Shown here piece after piece: positions 32,482-40,187 of a DNA stretch of 64,000 nt (the first letter of the stretch is position 1; each line of letters begins with the position of its first letter). Source of the stretch: Verrucomicrobiia bacterium. GTDB taxonomy: Bacteria > Patescibacteriota > Saccharimonadia > Saccharimonadales > Saccharimonadaceae. The notes below the pieces were generated by a model. It was not told where the DNA came from, made no database searches, and saw only the letters and a list, made by a program, of their open reading frames with translations. Made by a program: the position numbers and the translations under genes. The DNA lies in the NCBI GenBank assembly GCA_035629335.1, contig DASPIB010000001.1, forward strand, positions 124,001 to 188,000, in the 5' to 3' direction.

Positions 32482-33024
32482 ATGAAAAGAAGTGCTAGGT
32501 TTGGTCTGTTTCTTGGTTCGTATTCACCCCTTTTTATTTTGCTTTCAATTTTACATTGGAAAAATAATCTCCTTGGAAGTTTCAAATACGGATGGCTTGA
32601 GCTGCCATATTTATCGTTCTTATTCATAGCATTAGCGTTTATCGGCATAGTCATTGTGCTGTCCTTTTTGAAAATTGCTAAAAAGCTATCACCAGTTACA
32701 ATCAGGCCAACTGTATTAGATAGAAACATGCAGGATACACTAGCCTACTTGATTACATATTTGATACCTTTCGTAGGATTCACGTTTGATGACTATAATG
32801 CCCTTATAGCAAATATATTCATATTCGGAATGATTGGTTTCTTATATATACAGTCGAATATGATTTACTTAAATCCAGTACTAAGCATACTAGGGTATAA
32901 AGTACTTAAATTAGTCGTTAAAGACAATGAAGTGCTAATGCTTGCAAAAAATAACCTCAAAAACGACAATGGCATAAAGGTAACCATTTTATCCGAAGGA
33001 CTTTACATTGAATCCGACAAATGA
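32482..33024 (+). CDS. kwaA: KwaA, membrane component of a Kiwa defence system
   Basis: 180 aa with four TM segments (about 9-27, 40-63, 84-104, 108-128) and a soluble basic C-terminal tail. KwaA is the membrane sensor of Kiwa, which detects phage infection at the envelope. The identification rests on size, topology and tight coupling to the KwaB-like gene, whose start lies inside the kwaA end. Promoter TATAAT at 32423-32428. Confidence 0.75.
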   Translation: MKRSARFGLFLGSYSPLFILLSILHWKNNLLGSFKYGWLELPYLSFLFIALAFIGIVIVLSFLKIAKKLSPVTIRPTVLDRNMQDTLAYLITYLIPFVGFTFDDYNALIANIFIFGMIGFLYIQSNMIYLNPVLSILGYKVLKLVVKDNEVLMLAKNNLKNDNGIKVTILSEGLYIESDK

Positions 33025-33982
33025 CATCTTCCAGTACGTTAATTCTTTAGGTGGCCAAGACCTTAGAACTGACGAGATTACAGTTCAGTTACTTGTTATG
33101 ACCAAAGACAAGACACTGTATCGAACAAATATCGACCAAAACATTGAAGATGGCTTGATTGACTCCTTTGCACGTCCAATATGCAATTACATTACGCTGG
33201 GACCCGACGAGGGTCTAGTAAAACAAGAGTACGACCCCCAGCAAACTCCTGAACATCCCGTATTATGGACGCTCAAGGATAGTGAGGTGCCTGCTTTTGA
33301 GTCCGTTAAAGACCAGTTGTCTGGCAGCCTTGATTCTCTCGAATTGTTTCAGAACGAAGAAGGCAATTTAGATGGTGTGACAGCTCTAGCACTTCGCATC
33401 CAGTTTAACGAGCAAGAAATGGTTGTATTCCAAAGATTATTCCCCGCACACATACTGAAAGAAAGCAGAAAATTTGGTTTGTTTTTTACGGGTTCAAATT
33501 TTGGCAAGCTAGAGCATCCTACCAACTTTCAGGTGTCACGAGATAACCATGTTGTTTATTTTGGAGATACTATTCATATTTTACATCCTGGGCATTTTGA
33601 AGCGCTATTTGATTATGAAACACAAAAAGTAGCAATAGCTTCAATAAAATTAGGCGGAATTGAATCTCGGCATGCGGCAAATATCGAACTTGAAGATGGT
33701 ACAACCTTGGAATCATTACTCGCTGGCGATAAAGTTGCACTAAATAAGTTACAAAAACTTGAAGACAATAACATAACTCTCTCGCAAATAAAACTCCAAG
33801 AGCTTAAAGACTCGCACGACCTCGATATAGAGCTTAATACTGAAACTGGCAAGATGATTATTAAAAATAAGAGAGATGCCAAGAGTCTCATTAGTATCTT
33901 AAATGACGATTACTTATCCTCAAATCTAACATCTTCAAACTATGCAGCGCAAAGCAAGAAGAAAGTTCAACCCAGAAACTAG
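33008..33982 (+). CDS. kwaB: KwaB, DUF4868 component of a Kiwa defence system
   Basis: 324 aa. The DUF4868 pattern is visible: a beta-rich first half, FGLFFTGSNFGKLEHP, VVYFGDTIHILHPGHFEALFDY and the C-terminal LISILNDDYLSSNLTSSNY. Initiation is at TTG 33008, fixed by GAAGGA (32996-33001) and by overlap with kwaA. In characterised Kiwa systems KwaB binds DNA and blocks phage late transcription and replication together with KwaA. The C-terminus is Lys-rich (QSKKKVQPRN). Confidence 0.8.
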   Translation: MNPTNDIFQYVNSLGGQDLRTDEITVQLLVMTKDKTLYRTNIDQNIEDGLIDSFARPICNYITLGPDEGLVKQEYDPQQTPEHPVLWTLKDSEVPAFESVKDQLSGSLDSLELFQNEEGNLDGVTALALRIQFNEQEMVVFQRLFPAHILKESRKFGLFFTGSNFGKLEHPTNFQVSRDNHVVYFGDTIHILHPGHFEALFDYETQKVAIASIKLGGIESRHAANIELEDGTTLESLLAGDKVALNKLQKLEDNNITLSQIKLQELKDSHDLDIELNTETGKMIIKNKRDAKSLISILNDDYLSSNLTSSNYAAQSKKKVQPRN

Positions 33983-33996
33983 GGTTGATTAAAGGT

Positions 33997-34185
33997 TTAC
34001 AATAAGAAATCCATCGACATAGCTCTTTCTGATTTAATCATGTTGCCCGTCAGTGATTTTAGGTCGACCACCTTAGACTTCAGCGTTTGATGGTTTTGCA
34101 ATAATGATTGTAGCGCTTCCAAAATAGGTTCGACAGCAGTATCTTCTCTGCGACCATAGAAAAATGACAGAGCTTTTATGTTCTG
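33997..34185 (-). pseudogene. C-terminal coding remnant at the right edge of the element
   Basis: An open frame reads like coding sequence (FFYGRREDTAVEPILEALQS, then LLQNHQTLKSKVVDLKSLTG) and ends in MDFLL-stop. It has no ATG/GTG start and is cut upstream by a stop inside the hairpin at 34154-34199. It is probably the tail of a gene truncated by insertion or deletion at the element boundary. Confidence 0.35.
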
Positions 34186-34199
34186 TCATTTTTCTATGG
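34154..34199 (+). terminator. Perfect 18-bp hairpin
   Basis: Arms 34154-34171 and 34182-34199 pair perfectly; the A- and T-runs in the stem make it a bidirectional terminator, at the composition boundary. Confidence 0.65.
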
Positions 34200-34252
34200 C
34201 TAAGAACAGCTGAAGTATAGTCTTTAAGCTGAGCGCATAGTCAGAATTACAT

Positions 34253-34285
34253 AAAAAGTGGCGAGCAGCCAGAAACTGCTCGCCG
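34253..34285 (-). terminator. Intrinsic terminator for the 34301-34606 gene
   Basis: On the minus strand GGCGAGCAG/CTGCTCGCC is followed by ACTTTTTAT. Confidence 0.85.
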
Positions 34286-34300
34286 GGGATGAATATGCGG

Positions 34301-34606
34301 CTACCTTCGCTTGGCGTAGACGCCGAGAAGGTCGCCACCCCCGAAGTCAGGATCCGGATGGCCTGTAAGCTTGTTCATAGGGTGGCCCAATTTGACATTT
34401 TCTGGCCCATGCTCTTTGCGAAGATCGTTTAGATAGCGCGGATAGTGATTCTCATCGGGCCCGGAAACATAACTCTCTCGCCCAATATTGCTCAAGAATT
34501 CAAATCCTGCTTGCCGCAATTCATCCCAGTTCTCGGCAGTAACCTTAGCGTGCGACTGTGAGTCATTGCTCATGAAAAATCCAATCTCTTGCAGTGTAGA
34601 AGCCAT
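34301..34606 (-). CDS. Hypothetical protein, 101 aa
   Basis: A soluble small protein with polar, Gly/Pro-rich C-terminal half (KLTGHPDPDFGGGDLLGVYA). Base composition matches the chromosome again, so it is probably outside the element. ATG 34573 is an alternative start. No family recognised; a strong terminator follows. Confidence 0.6.
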   Translation of the reverse strand: MASTLQEIGFFMSNDSQSHAKVTAENWDELRQAGFEFLSNIGRESYVSGPDENHYPRYLNDLRKEHGPENVKLGHPMNKLTGHPDPDFGGGDLLGVYAKRR

Positions 34607-34759
34607 TTTTTTGCTCGTCTACTCGCTCAGAAGTACATGTTAAGAATATAACAAACAGTATCCCATGCAACTGAAGCTCTAAATGCCTCGCCGGGATCGG
34701 ACGCATTAATCAGTAGAACACGAGAAGGTTCGAATCTTTCCCTTAGTGGAATGCATGGT

Positions 34760-34838
34760 ATAATAGAGGCGCTAGCTCGTGTTTCGTGTGGTTTGCTGAC
34801 GAATTCATTCCAGTGCGAAAGCACCTGTTTTAATGGAG
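34760..34838 (+). promoter_or_regulatory. Promoter and SD of the 57-aa gene
   Basis: TATAAT at 34760-34765 and GGAGAGG at 34832-34838. The rest of the 34607-34843 gap holds no convincing gene; it contains a T-arm-like GAAGGTTCGAATCTTTC (34724-34740). Confidence 0.55.
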
Positions 34839-34843
34839 AGGCT

Positions 34844-35017
34844 ATGTCTCATGTTAAGCGTCCGCTTAGTCATTGCAAGCCACAGCGACCGGCGGATCCT
34901 CCAGGGGACGTGGGTGGTCGACGGTTGAGGCCATCAAACACGGGAGAGGGAGTTACTCCTCCACCCGTTGACCCTGACCGCACTAGCGGTGCCACTGAAG
35001 CGCCACGTAACGAGTAG
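34844..35017 (+). CDS. Small proline-rich protein, 57 aa
   Basis: ATG 34844 is fixed by GGAGAGG. The product begins MSHVKRPLSHCKPQRPADPP and is rich in Pro, Gly, Arg and Asp, so it is probably disordered. It has its own promoter and terminator, which supports expression. No family recognised. Confidence 0.55.
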   Translation: MSHVKRPLSHCKPQRPADPPGDVGGRRLRPSNTGEGVTPPPVDPDRTSGATEAPRNE

Positions 35018-35029
35018 CGGCCCTTCGGT

Positions 35030-35064
35030 CGTCCACCCCTCTTTCTTATGAAGATGGGTGGACG
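35030..35064 (+). terminator. Terminator hairpin
   Basis: CGTCCACCC and GGGTGGACG (9 bp) around a 17-nt loop. Confidence 0.65.
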
Positions 35065-35151
35065 ATTCTAAATTTACTGCCGGGGAATACTGCAAAGCGG
35101 TTTTCACTAAAGTAACTCAGGTATCCGTAGTGATGCCAAGAGCAGTATAGA

Positions 35152-35538
35152 TTGAATGTGACCTTCTGGCGTGACAATCACCTAGTGGAGGAAGCAGCGT
35201 TGATTACCGGCCGATATATTGAAGTTCGGGGACGTGGAGCAGGGTCGCTCAAGAACTACTTTTCGCATTTTGGCTCTACGTTACCAAACGAAAAGTTGGA
35301 TAGCGAGGGAAGGCTACGACGGCCCAGTGCGTTCGATGCGCCTCATGGCATATGTTATGTTCTACCGGATGAGGACGAAAAGTGGGTGACAAGGTACAGC
35401 TTTGACTCGTTGATTCTTACTAAACCCGAGCTGAGAGACCAAGCCAAGCTGGAAGAAGTGGTCCAGGACACACTCAAGGCCTTGCAACGGCTCGCAGAAG
35501 GCGATAAGAACATAGTCGCCGTGCGTTTGCGCAAGTAA
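35152..35538 (+). CDS. Hypothetical protein, 128 aa
   Basis: A soluble alpha/beta protein (ALITGRYIEVRGRGAGSLKN, GICYVLPDEDEKWVTRYSFD). The start is TTG 35152 or GTG 35158; TATAGA ends 6 nt before the GTG, which favours a leaderless GTG start. No family recognised. A strong terminator follows. Confidence 0.6.
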   Translation: MNVTFWRDNHLVEEAALITGRYIEVRGRGAGSLKNYFSHFGSTLPNEKLDSEGRLRRPSAFDAPHGICYVLPDEDEKWVTRYSFDSLILTKPELRDQAKLEEVVQDTLKALQRLAEGDKNIVAVRLRK

Positions 35539-35542
35539 TCTT

Positions 35543-35573
35543 AAACGGGCCCGCCGTTATTGGCAGGCCCGTT
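35543..35573 (+). terminator. Intrinsic terminator
   Basis: AACGGGCC/GGCCCGTT stem followed by CTTCATATTTT. Confidence 0.7.
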
Positions 35574-35617
35574 CTTCATATTTTCAAATATATACGCCTA
35601 AGACATTACAAATGAGA

Positions 35618-35654
35618 AACCCGCTCCAAGAGACGGGAATCTCACGAGCGGGTT
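35618..35654 (-). terminator. Intrinsic terminator of the ClpP-like gene
   Basis: AACCCGCTC/GAGCGGGTT with T-residues beyond it on the minus strand. Confidence 0.7.
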
Positions 35655-35655
35655 G

Positions 35656-36279
35656 TTACCAGAATCGCCACCATGGGCGTTTGATTCCAGTTGTGTCCGA
35701 TTGGATCGGGGCGTGGCTCAGGACACTGCCGATGATCCCCATCTTAAGAGCTTCGGCTGCCGAGAAATAACTTTCCTTGCTGTAAAGCGCTTCCGCCTCT
35801 TCAAGCGAGAGGCAGCTATCTTCGTGCAGTAGGCGGATGAGAATCTCCCGAATGTTGTATCCCTCTTCAAGGTGATGGTCAAACATCGCCTCTTGCGTCT
35901 TTAGTACTTTGTCGCTAGGGCGTGAGGTGGAGTGCGCAAAATTCTGCTTGTCGTTCCAGGTCTTCGGTGGGTGGATCAAGAAACGCGTCAGCGGTCCTGA
36001 GAACCTATTCTCACGCGGGACAGCGGTCAGGACCAGTATTCCGGCTGACATACAGGCACCCAATGTTACGACAGATACCTTTGTATTCTGTGAAACCAGA
36101 CGGATCGCATCGCGAAGCGCCAGCCCTTGAAAAGCACTGCCTCCTTGAGTTGTGAGGAGGACGGTGAGATGCTTCTGCGTCTGATTGTTGAGCAGCCAAT
36201 TGATTGCTTGTGACACACTTTCTTCGTCAATGCCGGCATTGAAAGCGAAGCGTGGTGTCTGAGCTAATGGCGACTGCAA
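35656..36279 (-). CDS. ClpP-like serine protease (Clp/SDH fold)
   Basis: 207 aa. Clp-fold marks: TTQGGSAFQGLALRDAIR (substrate-channel GG region), the nucleophile in GACMSAGILVLTAV, and the His in FLIHPPKTWND; the acid is probably in the DHHLEEGYN region. It diverges from housekeeping ClpP and may act on special targets or partner the Clp ATPase elsewhere. Start is TTG 36279, supported by AGGAGG 6 nt upstream and a near-consensus promoter. No signal peptide is seen. Confidence 0.78.
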   Translation of the reverse strand: MQSPLAQTPRFAFNAGIDEESVSQAINWLLNNQTQKHLTVLLTTQGGSAFQGLALRDAIRLVSQNTKVSVVTLGACMSAGILVLTAVPRENRFSGPLTRFLIHPPKTWNDKQNFAHSTSRPSDKVLKTQEAMFDHHLEEGYNIREILIRLLHEDSCLSLEEAEALYSKESYFSAAEALKMGIIGSVLSHAPIQSDTTGIKRPWWRFW

Positions 36280-36314
36280 GGCCCGCCTCCTGTTGAAGTG
36301 TCGAAGACAATTAG

Positions 36315-36343
36315 AGTATATAATAGAATCATATAAATGTCAA
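36315..36343 (-). promoter_or_regulatory. Promoter of the ClpP-like gene
   Basis: Minus strand TTGACA (36343-36338), 17-nt spacer, TATACT (36320-36315): one of the best promoters in the window. TATAAT on the plus strand (36317-36322) overlaps it, so divergent transcription of the acyltransferase gene is possible. Confidence 0.75.
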
Positions 36344-36440
36344 CAAAAAGAGCATCTCACCATTAGTCACGAAGCTTCGAAGGTTTGTACTAACGGCCTA
36401 CATGTGCTACAAGTAAAGGCAAGCTCTACGATGGGAGACG

Positions 36441-37286
36441 ATGATGTCGGAAAGTTTGGGCGGTTTGACACAGTTTGTGTTGCCCCAGCCGTATCGTTTT
36501 GGGCTGCCGATCATTCGCCGGATGCGGGCAGCAATGGAAGGCAAAAGTCTCGCTGCTGGAATGGCCTCCTTGTTCGAGGCGATTCAAGTCGACCTGCGTG
36601 TGATTGGAGATACTGAATGCTTGAGACAACACGCACGAGGTGTACTGTTTGTCGGTGATCATCGTCAAGCAGTTGAGCTGGTGCCGTTTTTGGCGGTGCT
36701 TGGCCAGTACGGCCGAGAAAGCGTGCGGCTTGTGGCTAAACCATTTTCGATGCAGGCGCGTATCCTGGCCTCGCTTAAAGTCGATCTAGCCGCCATGATT
36801 CCGGTTATTCCAGGCACCTTGGCTCGAGATCGCAAGCGCAAGCTGAATCGTGATCTTTACTGGCGCCTACGGGCTCGTGGCAGATTGCCGTCGGCTGAAG
36901 AAATCAGGATAATTAACGCGCTGAGCCTTCAAGCCTGTGTGAGCACCGTTTTGGATGAAGGCAGTGTTGTGCTGTGCCCGGCTGGGGGCGTGATGGATGC
37001 GGTGAAGCGTCCTTGGCAGCAAGGCGTGGGAAAGATCATTAAGTTGCTGCCCCCTGATGCCTTCAATCGCACCCTGATTGTTCCCTTCCGGTTTGATACC
37101 TTTTCGCGGCTACAGCTGTTGCGGGCATTGCATGGCATGCGAATTAAGCCGCAGCAGCTAACGATGCGGATTGGCTATCAGGGAACAGTCGGAGAATTGC
37201 TGGGAGATGTAGCTACCGTTGCCACGATGACGGCCCGGGATGTGACGGATATTCTGCATCAGCAGTTTGTCGGCGCTTTTGGGTAG
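36441..37286 (+). CDS. PlsC-like glycerolphosphate acyltransferase
   Basis: 281 aa. GVLFVGDHRQAVELVPFL corresponds to the HX4D block (here HX4E), and VVLCPAGGVMD matches the FPEG-type motif, as in 1-acyl-glycerol-3-phosphate acyltransferases. The acid substitution and divergence make the activity uncertain. GGGAG precedes ATG 36441/36444. No TM segment is obvious. A strong terminator follows. Confidence 0.55.
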   Translation: MMSESLGGLTQFVLPQPYRFGLPIIRRMRAAMEGKSLAAGMASLFEAIQVDLRVIGDTECLRQHARGVLFVGDHRQAVELVPFLAVLGQYGRESVRLVAKPFSMQARILASLKVDLAAMIPVIPGTLARDRKRKLNRDLYWRLRARGRLPSAEEIRIINALSLQACVSTVLDEGSVVLCPAGGVMDAVKRPWQQGVGKIIKLLPPDAFNRTLIVPFRFDTFSRLQLLRALHGMRIKPQQLTMRIGYQGTVGELLGDVATVATMTARDVTDILHQQFVGAFG

Positions 37287-37293
37287 TGAACAT

Positions 37294-37327
37294 AAAAGGG
37301 CAAGAGCCGTCCACTCTTGCCCTTTTT
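37294..37327 (+). terminator. Intrinsic terminator
   Basis: AAAAGGGCAAGAG/CTCTTGCCCTTTT, 13 bp, followed by T: strong in both directions. Confidence 0.9.
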
Positions 37328-37341
37328 AATGAAAGTTGACG

Positions 37342-37707
37342 TTACTGCTTCTCGCGCTTTGTTTTATTAGTAGAGTAGTGAATCGATTGAAAGACAATTT
37401 TTCCATCGTGAATGACAAAGCTATCTGCGCCATCAAGAACTGTCTTTTTGCCTGATGTCGCTGTCCATTCCAAGAAGGCGTACGGGCCGTCTACTAAGGT
37501 ATGCCGGTATTCGAAGGTGGCTTGTTCTCCCACAATTGCCGCTAACTGTTGCGCGGATTGACGCACTCCTTCGTGCCCATGGAAAGCACCGGTTCCGGTG
37601 AGAAATACCACATCTTTCGCGTAATTCTGTGTGACATCACCTTCGATATCGCCATGCAGGCGTTTTTGTAAGTGATCTTCAAATACTTCGGTCGTGGTGC
37701 GCGCCAT
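37342..37707 (-). CDS. SnoaL/NTF2-like protein
   Basis: 121 aa with the cone-like NTF2 pattern: an N-terminal helix (VFEDHLQKRLHGDIEGDVTQ), DVVFLTGTGAFHGHEGVRQS and ADSFVIHDGKIVFQSIHYST. Substrate unknown. Its start overlaps the last base of the upstream SPW-repeat gene, so they are co-transcribed. Confidence 0.75.
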   Translation of the reverse strand: MARTTTEVFEDHLQKRLHGDIEGDVTQNYAKDVVFLTGTGAFHGHEGVRQSAQQLAAIVGEQATFEYRHTLVDGPYAFLEWTATSGKKTVLDGADSFVIHDGKIVFQSIHYSTNKTKREKQ

Positions 37708-38084
37708 TAGCTCACGGTCGGTTCGTTAGTGTCGGCGTTAGGATTAGTAACAAGGGCGTAGCCTATGACCAAGATACCGACAAGCAGGTGCGGTAGCCAG
37801 TAGTTGCTTGGTTCATTGGCGAAACCAAACAGCCACGGCGACACTGCCAAAAAGGCACCGGTTAGGTAGTCGAGAATGAGGTGGGTGCGCATGGGCACGA
37901 GTTTTAATGGGCTGAAGCGACTGGTGGTAATAAGTTCGCTTAAGATAATAAAGATGCCCACGTAGAGAGCAACGTTTGAAGCCGCGGCGTTATTGGTAAA
38001 ACTGAATAATTGTGGTGCAAATAACAGCACAATCCCCACAAGTAGCCCTATAATTGTATGTATTTTTGATGAAAGAAATCTCAT
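37707..38084 (-). CDS. SPW-repeat membrane protein
   Basis: 125 aa with four TM segments. AVSPWLFGFA is the SPW motif and LFAPQLFSF a degenerate first copy. Small membrane protein of unknown function, in an operon with the NTF2-like gene. Confidence 0.78.
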   Translation of the reverse strand: MRFLSSKIHTIIGLLVGIVLLFAPQLFSFTNNAAASNVALYVGIFIILSELITTSRFSPLKLVPMRTHLILDYLTGAFLAVSPWLFGFANEPSNYWLPHLLVGILVIGYALVTNPNADTNEPTVS

Positions 38085-38153
38085 GCCTGTTTCCCCATTT
38101 ATGTTGGCTACTATTTATTATAGACCTATTTCAGGCAAAGTAAACGAACCTAC

Positions 38154-38897
38154 TTAGTGTCGCCGCAAAAAACCTTGGCACAAATTGAGTATCTGTTTTG
38201 GTTTAGTAAACTGCACCACATGTCCGGCACCTGGTATTTCTACTATTTCGGCATGTTTTAATCGGGAAGCTAGATACTGCATCCAGGCCTTTGAAACAAC
38301 CGTATCTTTATCACCTCGAATAATCAGGGTGGGGATGGCAACATTGTCGAGTGTTTTCTCGATTCGATCAGCGATCATGTAGCGTGAGGTTTGCCAGTAG
38401 CGCCGCGGCCCCATTTCAAGATAGCTACGAATGAGAATTTTATTGAGTCGCAGTGGCTCTTGGAAGGCGTCCTGCAGTAAACGCCAGCCCTGTAATAACC
38501 GCCCGCGTTCCCATTTATTGACGGTTGGACCCAGTAAAATTAGCGCCTTGCACAGCCCGGGACGCTGCTTTGCTATGTGCGCAGCAATCTGACAGCCCAT
38601 CGAGTGGCCAACAAGTACTGCCTGGCTGATTTTTTCCTGCTGCAGATACTCAATAACGACTGCGCTTAGTTCAGGGATGCTTAAGGCTTTGGGTGGCGTT
38701 GGCGTTTTACCATAGCCGGGCAGGTCGATAGCCACAACGTTATAATGAGGTGCGAGCGCTGCAAACAGCGGCAAAAAATAGGTGCTCGAAGCACCAATGC
38801 CATGGATGAGCACAAAGGTGAGTGGCTTCTCGGTGAGGCTTTTCTGGATAAAAACGGTATGAGAGGCGAGTTGCAGGCGCTGTTTGTCGAAGTTCAT
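38154..38897 (-). CDS. Alpha/beta hydrolase
   Basis: 247 aa. Oxyanion motif LIHGIGAS, nucleophile elbow GHSMGC, acid in RGDKDTVV and His in GAGHVVQ are all present, with a helical cap between. The substrate is unknown; lipid or ester hydrolysis is likely. A second family member lies at 48444-49196. Confidence 0.9.
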   Translation of the reverse strand: MNFDKQRLQLASHTVFIQKSLTEKPLTFVLIHGIGASSTYFLPLFAALAPHYNVVAIDLPGYGKTPTPPKALSIPELSAVVIEYLQQEKISQAVLVGHSMGCQIAAHIAKQRPGLCKALILLGPTVNKWERGRLLQGWRLLQDAFQEPLRLNKILIRSYLEMGPRRYWQTSRYMIADRIEKTLDNVAIPTLIIRGDKDTVVSKAWMQYLASRLKHAEIVEIPGAGHVVQFTKPKQILNLCQGFLRRH

Positions 38898-38946
38898 ATC
38901 GGTTATTATCTCACAGCTTATGGCAAATTGCCGTATACTTAAAGCA

Positions 38947-39444
38947 ATGGTGTTGTATCATGAGATTTCCCAAAACCTGCTCCCCGATGCGCTTAAAAAT
39001 GGCTTACGCTGCACTTCACGGGGTGAAAAAGGGCAAGCTGCGGCGATTATTCGCACGGACGAGTTTCTTGATAGCATTTGTCCGCCCGAACTAAAGCAAA
39101 GGGGAGTTAGCCGCGACAACAATCTCTACACTTTTCTTGGGAATGAAACGGCGGTGAAAGACATAAAAACTGGCGGGTATGTTCCACTTTCTAATTACAG
39201 AAAACAAGGGAGGCAGTTACTGCGCTTACAGGTCCCCTTTGGTAACTGTTTTCTCTCTAATCTCGACCTGTACGACGCCGTGAAGCAGAACATACAGCAA
39301 CTATCTGAAGCCGAGCTACGGCAACTCGGTGTTCGCTATTGGGCGGCGGTAGTGCCGCTAGAACAGGCTGATCTAGCAATGGTACCGCGCCCGGAGGTCA
39401 TGATTACCACTGACGTTTCACCACGGCAAATAGAAGTTTTATAG
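38947..39444 (+). CDS. Hypothetical protein, possible ADP-ribosyltransferase-like fold
   Basis: 165 aa. The N-terminus MVLYHEISQNLLPDALKNGL recalls the first strand and helix of ART-like proteins, but the rest is not diagnostic. TATACT is 7 nt before ATG 38947, giving a leaderless start; the longer frame from 38884 lies in the divergent promoter. It is followed by a 44-aa gene with an SD. Confidence 0.5.
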   Translation: MVLYHEISQNLLPDALKNGLRCTSRGEKGQAAAIIRTDEFLDSICPPELKQRGVSRDNNLYTFLGNETAVKDIKTGGYVPLSNYRKQGRQLLRLQVPFGNCFLSNLDLYDAVKQNIQQLSEAELRQLGVRYWAAVVPLEQADLAMVPRPEVMITTDVSPRQIEVL

Positions 39445-39454
39445 AAAGGGGCCA

Positions 39455-39589
39455 ATGAACAAGTCGCGTGGAGATGCTTTCATCAAAAATGTCTATAAGA
39501 CCCCTGGGGGAAGTGCGCAAAACAGCCTCGATTATTTAGGCATATTATCGAGTCCCTGCCATAAATATAAGGCGGCAATTGAGCAATAG
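39455..39589 (+). CDS. Small hypothetical protein, 44 aa
   Basis: ATG 39455 with GAAAGGGG immediately upstream, 10 nt after the preceding stop. The product starts MNKSRGDAFIKNVYKTPGGS. Its 3' part overlaps the end of the convergent glycosylase gene by 58 nt, which is unusual and lowers confidence. Confidence 0.4.
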   Translation: MNKSRGDAFIKNVYKTPGGSAQNSLDYLGILSSPCHKYKAAIEQ

Positions 39590-40167
39590 GGGTGCCAGCC
39601 GTTCTTATCGGCCAGTTCGTTGATGACTGTGGGAGACGGGAGGGTTTCTAGATTATACAATCGCTTAATGCTATTACGAATCCCAAGATCGCCAACCGGT
39701 AAAACATCCAATCGCCCCATACAAAACATTAAAAACATGTGCACCGTCCACTCGCCAATACCCTTTACCTCGGTTAGCACGGCAATTATTTCCTGGTCGG
39801 TCATGGCGTCGAGCGTATCGAACCGAACCGTGCCATCAATAATTCGTCGGGCTAAGTCTTGAATATACTTAGCTTTTGGTAAAGAAAGGCCGACACTCTT
39901 AAGAGTGGTAATGTCCTTGGTCAAGATCATGTCGGGCGTTGGAAAGGCACCATCAAACAGATCAAGAAAACGTTTTTTAATTGCCGCCGCTGCCTTAACA
40001 CTGAGTTGTTGGCCAATAATCGCACTCACAAGATCTTGGTAGTAATTAGTGTGAGGTGTGAGCGTCGGCATCGGTCCGGTTGCAATATGAGCACCTAAAA
40101 TCGGGTCATGATGTTTTAAGTGTGCAACGCCAAGTTGAAATTCTTTTTGAAAAGCAGCAATATCCAT
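39532..40167 (-). CDS. DNA-3-methyladenine glycosylase (AlkA-type, HhH-GPD)
   Basis: 211 aa. HhH-GPD features: IIGQQLSVKAAAAIKKRF, LTEVKGIGEWTVHMFLMF (hairpin with Gly-rich turn) and the catalytic Asp in VLPVGDLGIRNSI. It removes alkylated bases in base-excision repair. The N-terminal AlkA domain is absent, as in short bacterial forms. TATACT lies 7 nt before the ATG (leaderless). Confidence 0.92.
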   Translation of the reverse strand: MDIAAFQKEFQLGVAHLKHHDPILGAHIATGPMPTLTPHTNYYQDLVSAIIGQQLSVKAAAAIKKRFLDLFDGAFPTPDMILTKDITTLKSVGLSLPKAKYIQDLARRIIDGTVRFDTLDAMTDQEIIAVLTEVKGIGEWTVHMFLMFCMGRLDVLPVGDLGIRNSIKRLYNLETLPSPTVINELADKNGWHPYCSIAALYLWQGLDNMPK

Positions 40168-40187
40168 GCAGTAAAGTATAGCGTACC

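Larger units (their letters stand above)
24179..34200. mobile_element. Serine-recombinase integrative element carrying anti-phage defence genes
   Basis: The left end is at tRNA-Pro with a large serine recombinase and an excisionase-like gene. The DNA from 24.26 to about 34.0 kb is visibly more A+T rich than both flanks and ends near 34.0-34.2 kb. No long direct repeat marks the right end, which is normal for serine recombinases. The weak candidate is AGGTTCGA at 34126-34133 followed by CGACCA at 34151-34156, echoing the tRNA 3' end. The cargo is a restriction-modification operon plus Kiwa. No replication, capsid or conjugation genes are seen, so it may be a mobilised island rather than a phage. 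Confidence 0.75.

Noticed and set aside
34724-34740. T-arm-like GAAGGTTCGAATCTTTC as tRNA remnant or attachment site
   Set aside because: No matching acceptor, anticodon or D-arm, and it lies several hundred bases past the composition boundary.
34627-34824. 65-aa minus-strand frame
   Set aside because: Overlaps the promoter of the 57-aa gene and the T-arm-like segment; no SD and no protein-like pattern.
36293-36616. 107-aa frame upstream of the acyltransferase
   Set aside because: Overlaps a better gene start and the divergent promoter; composition not protein-like.
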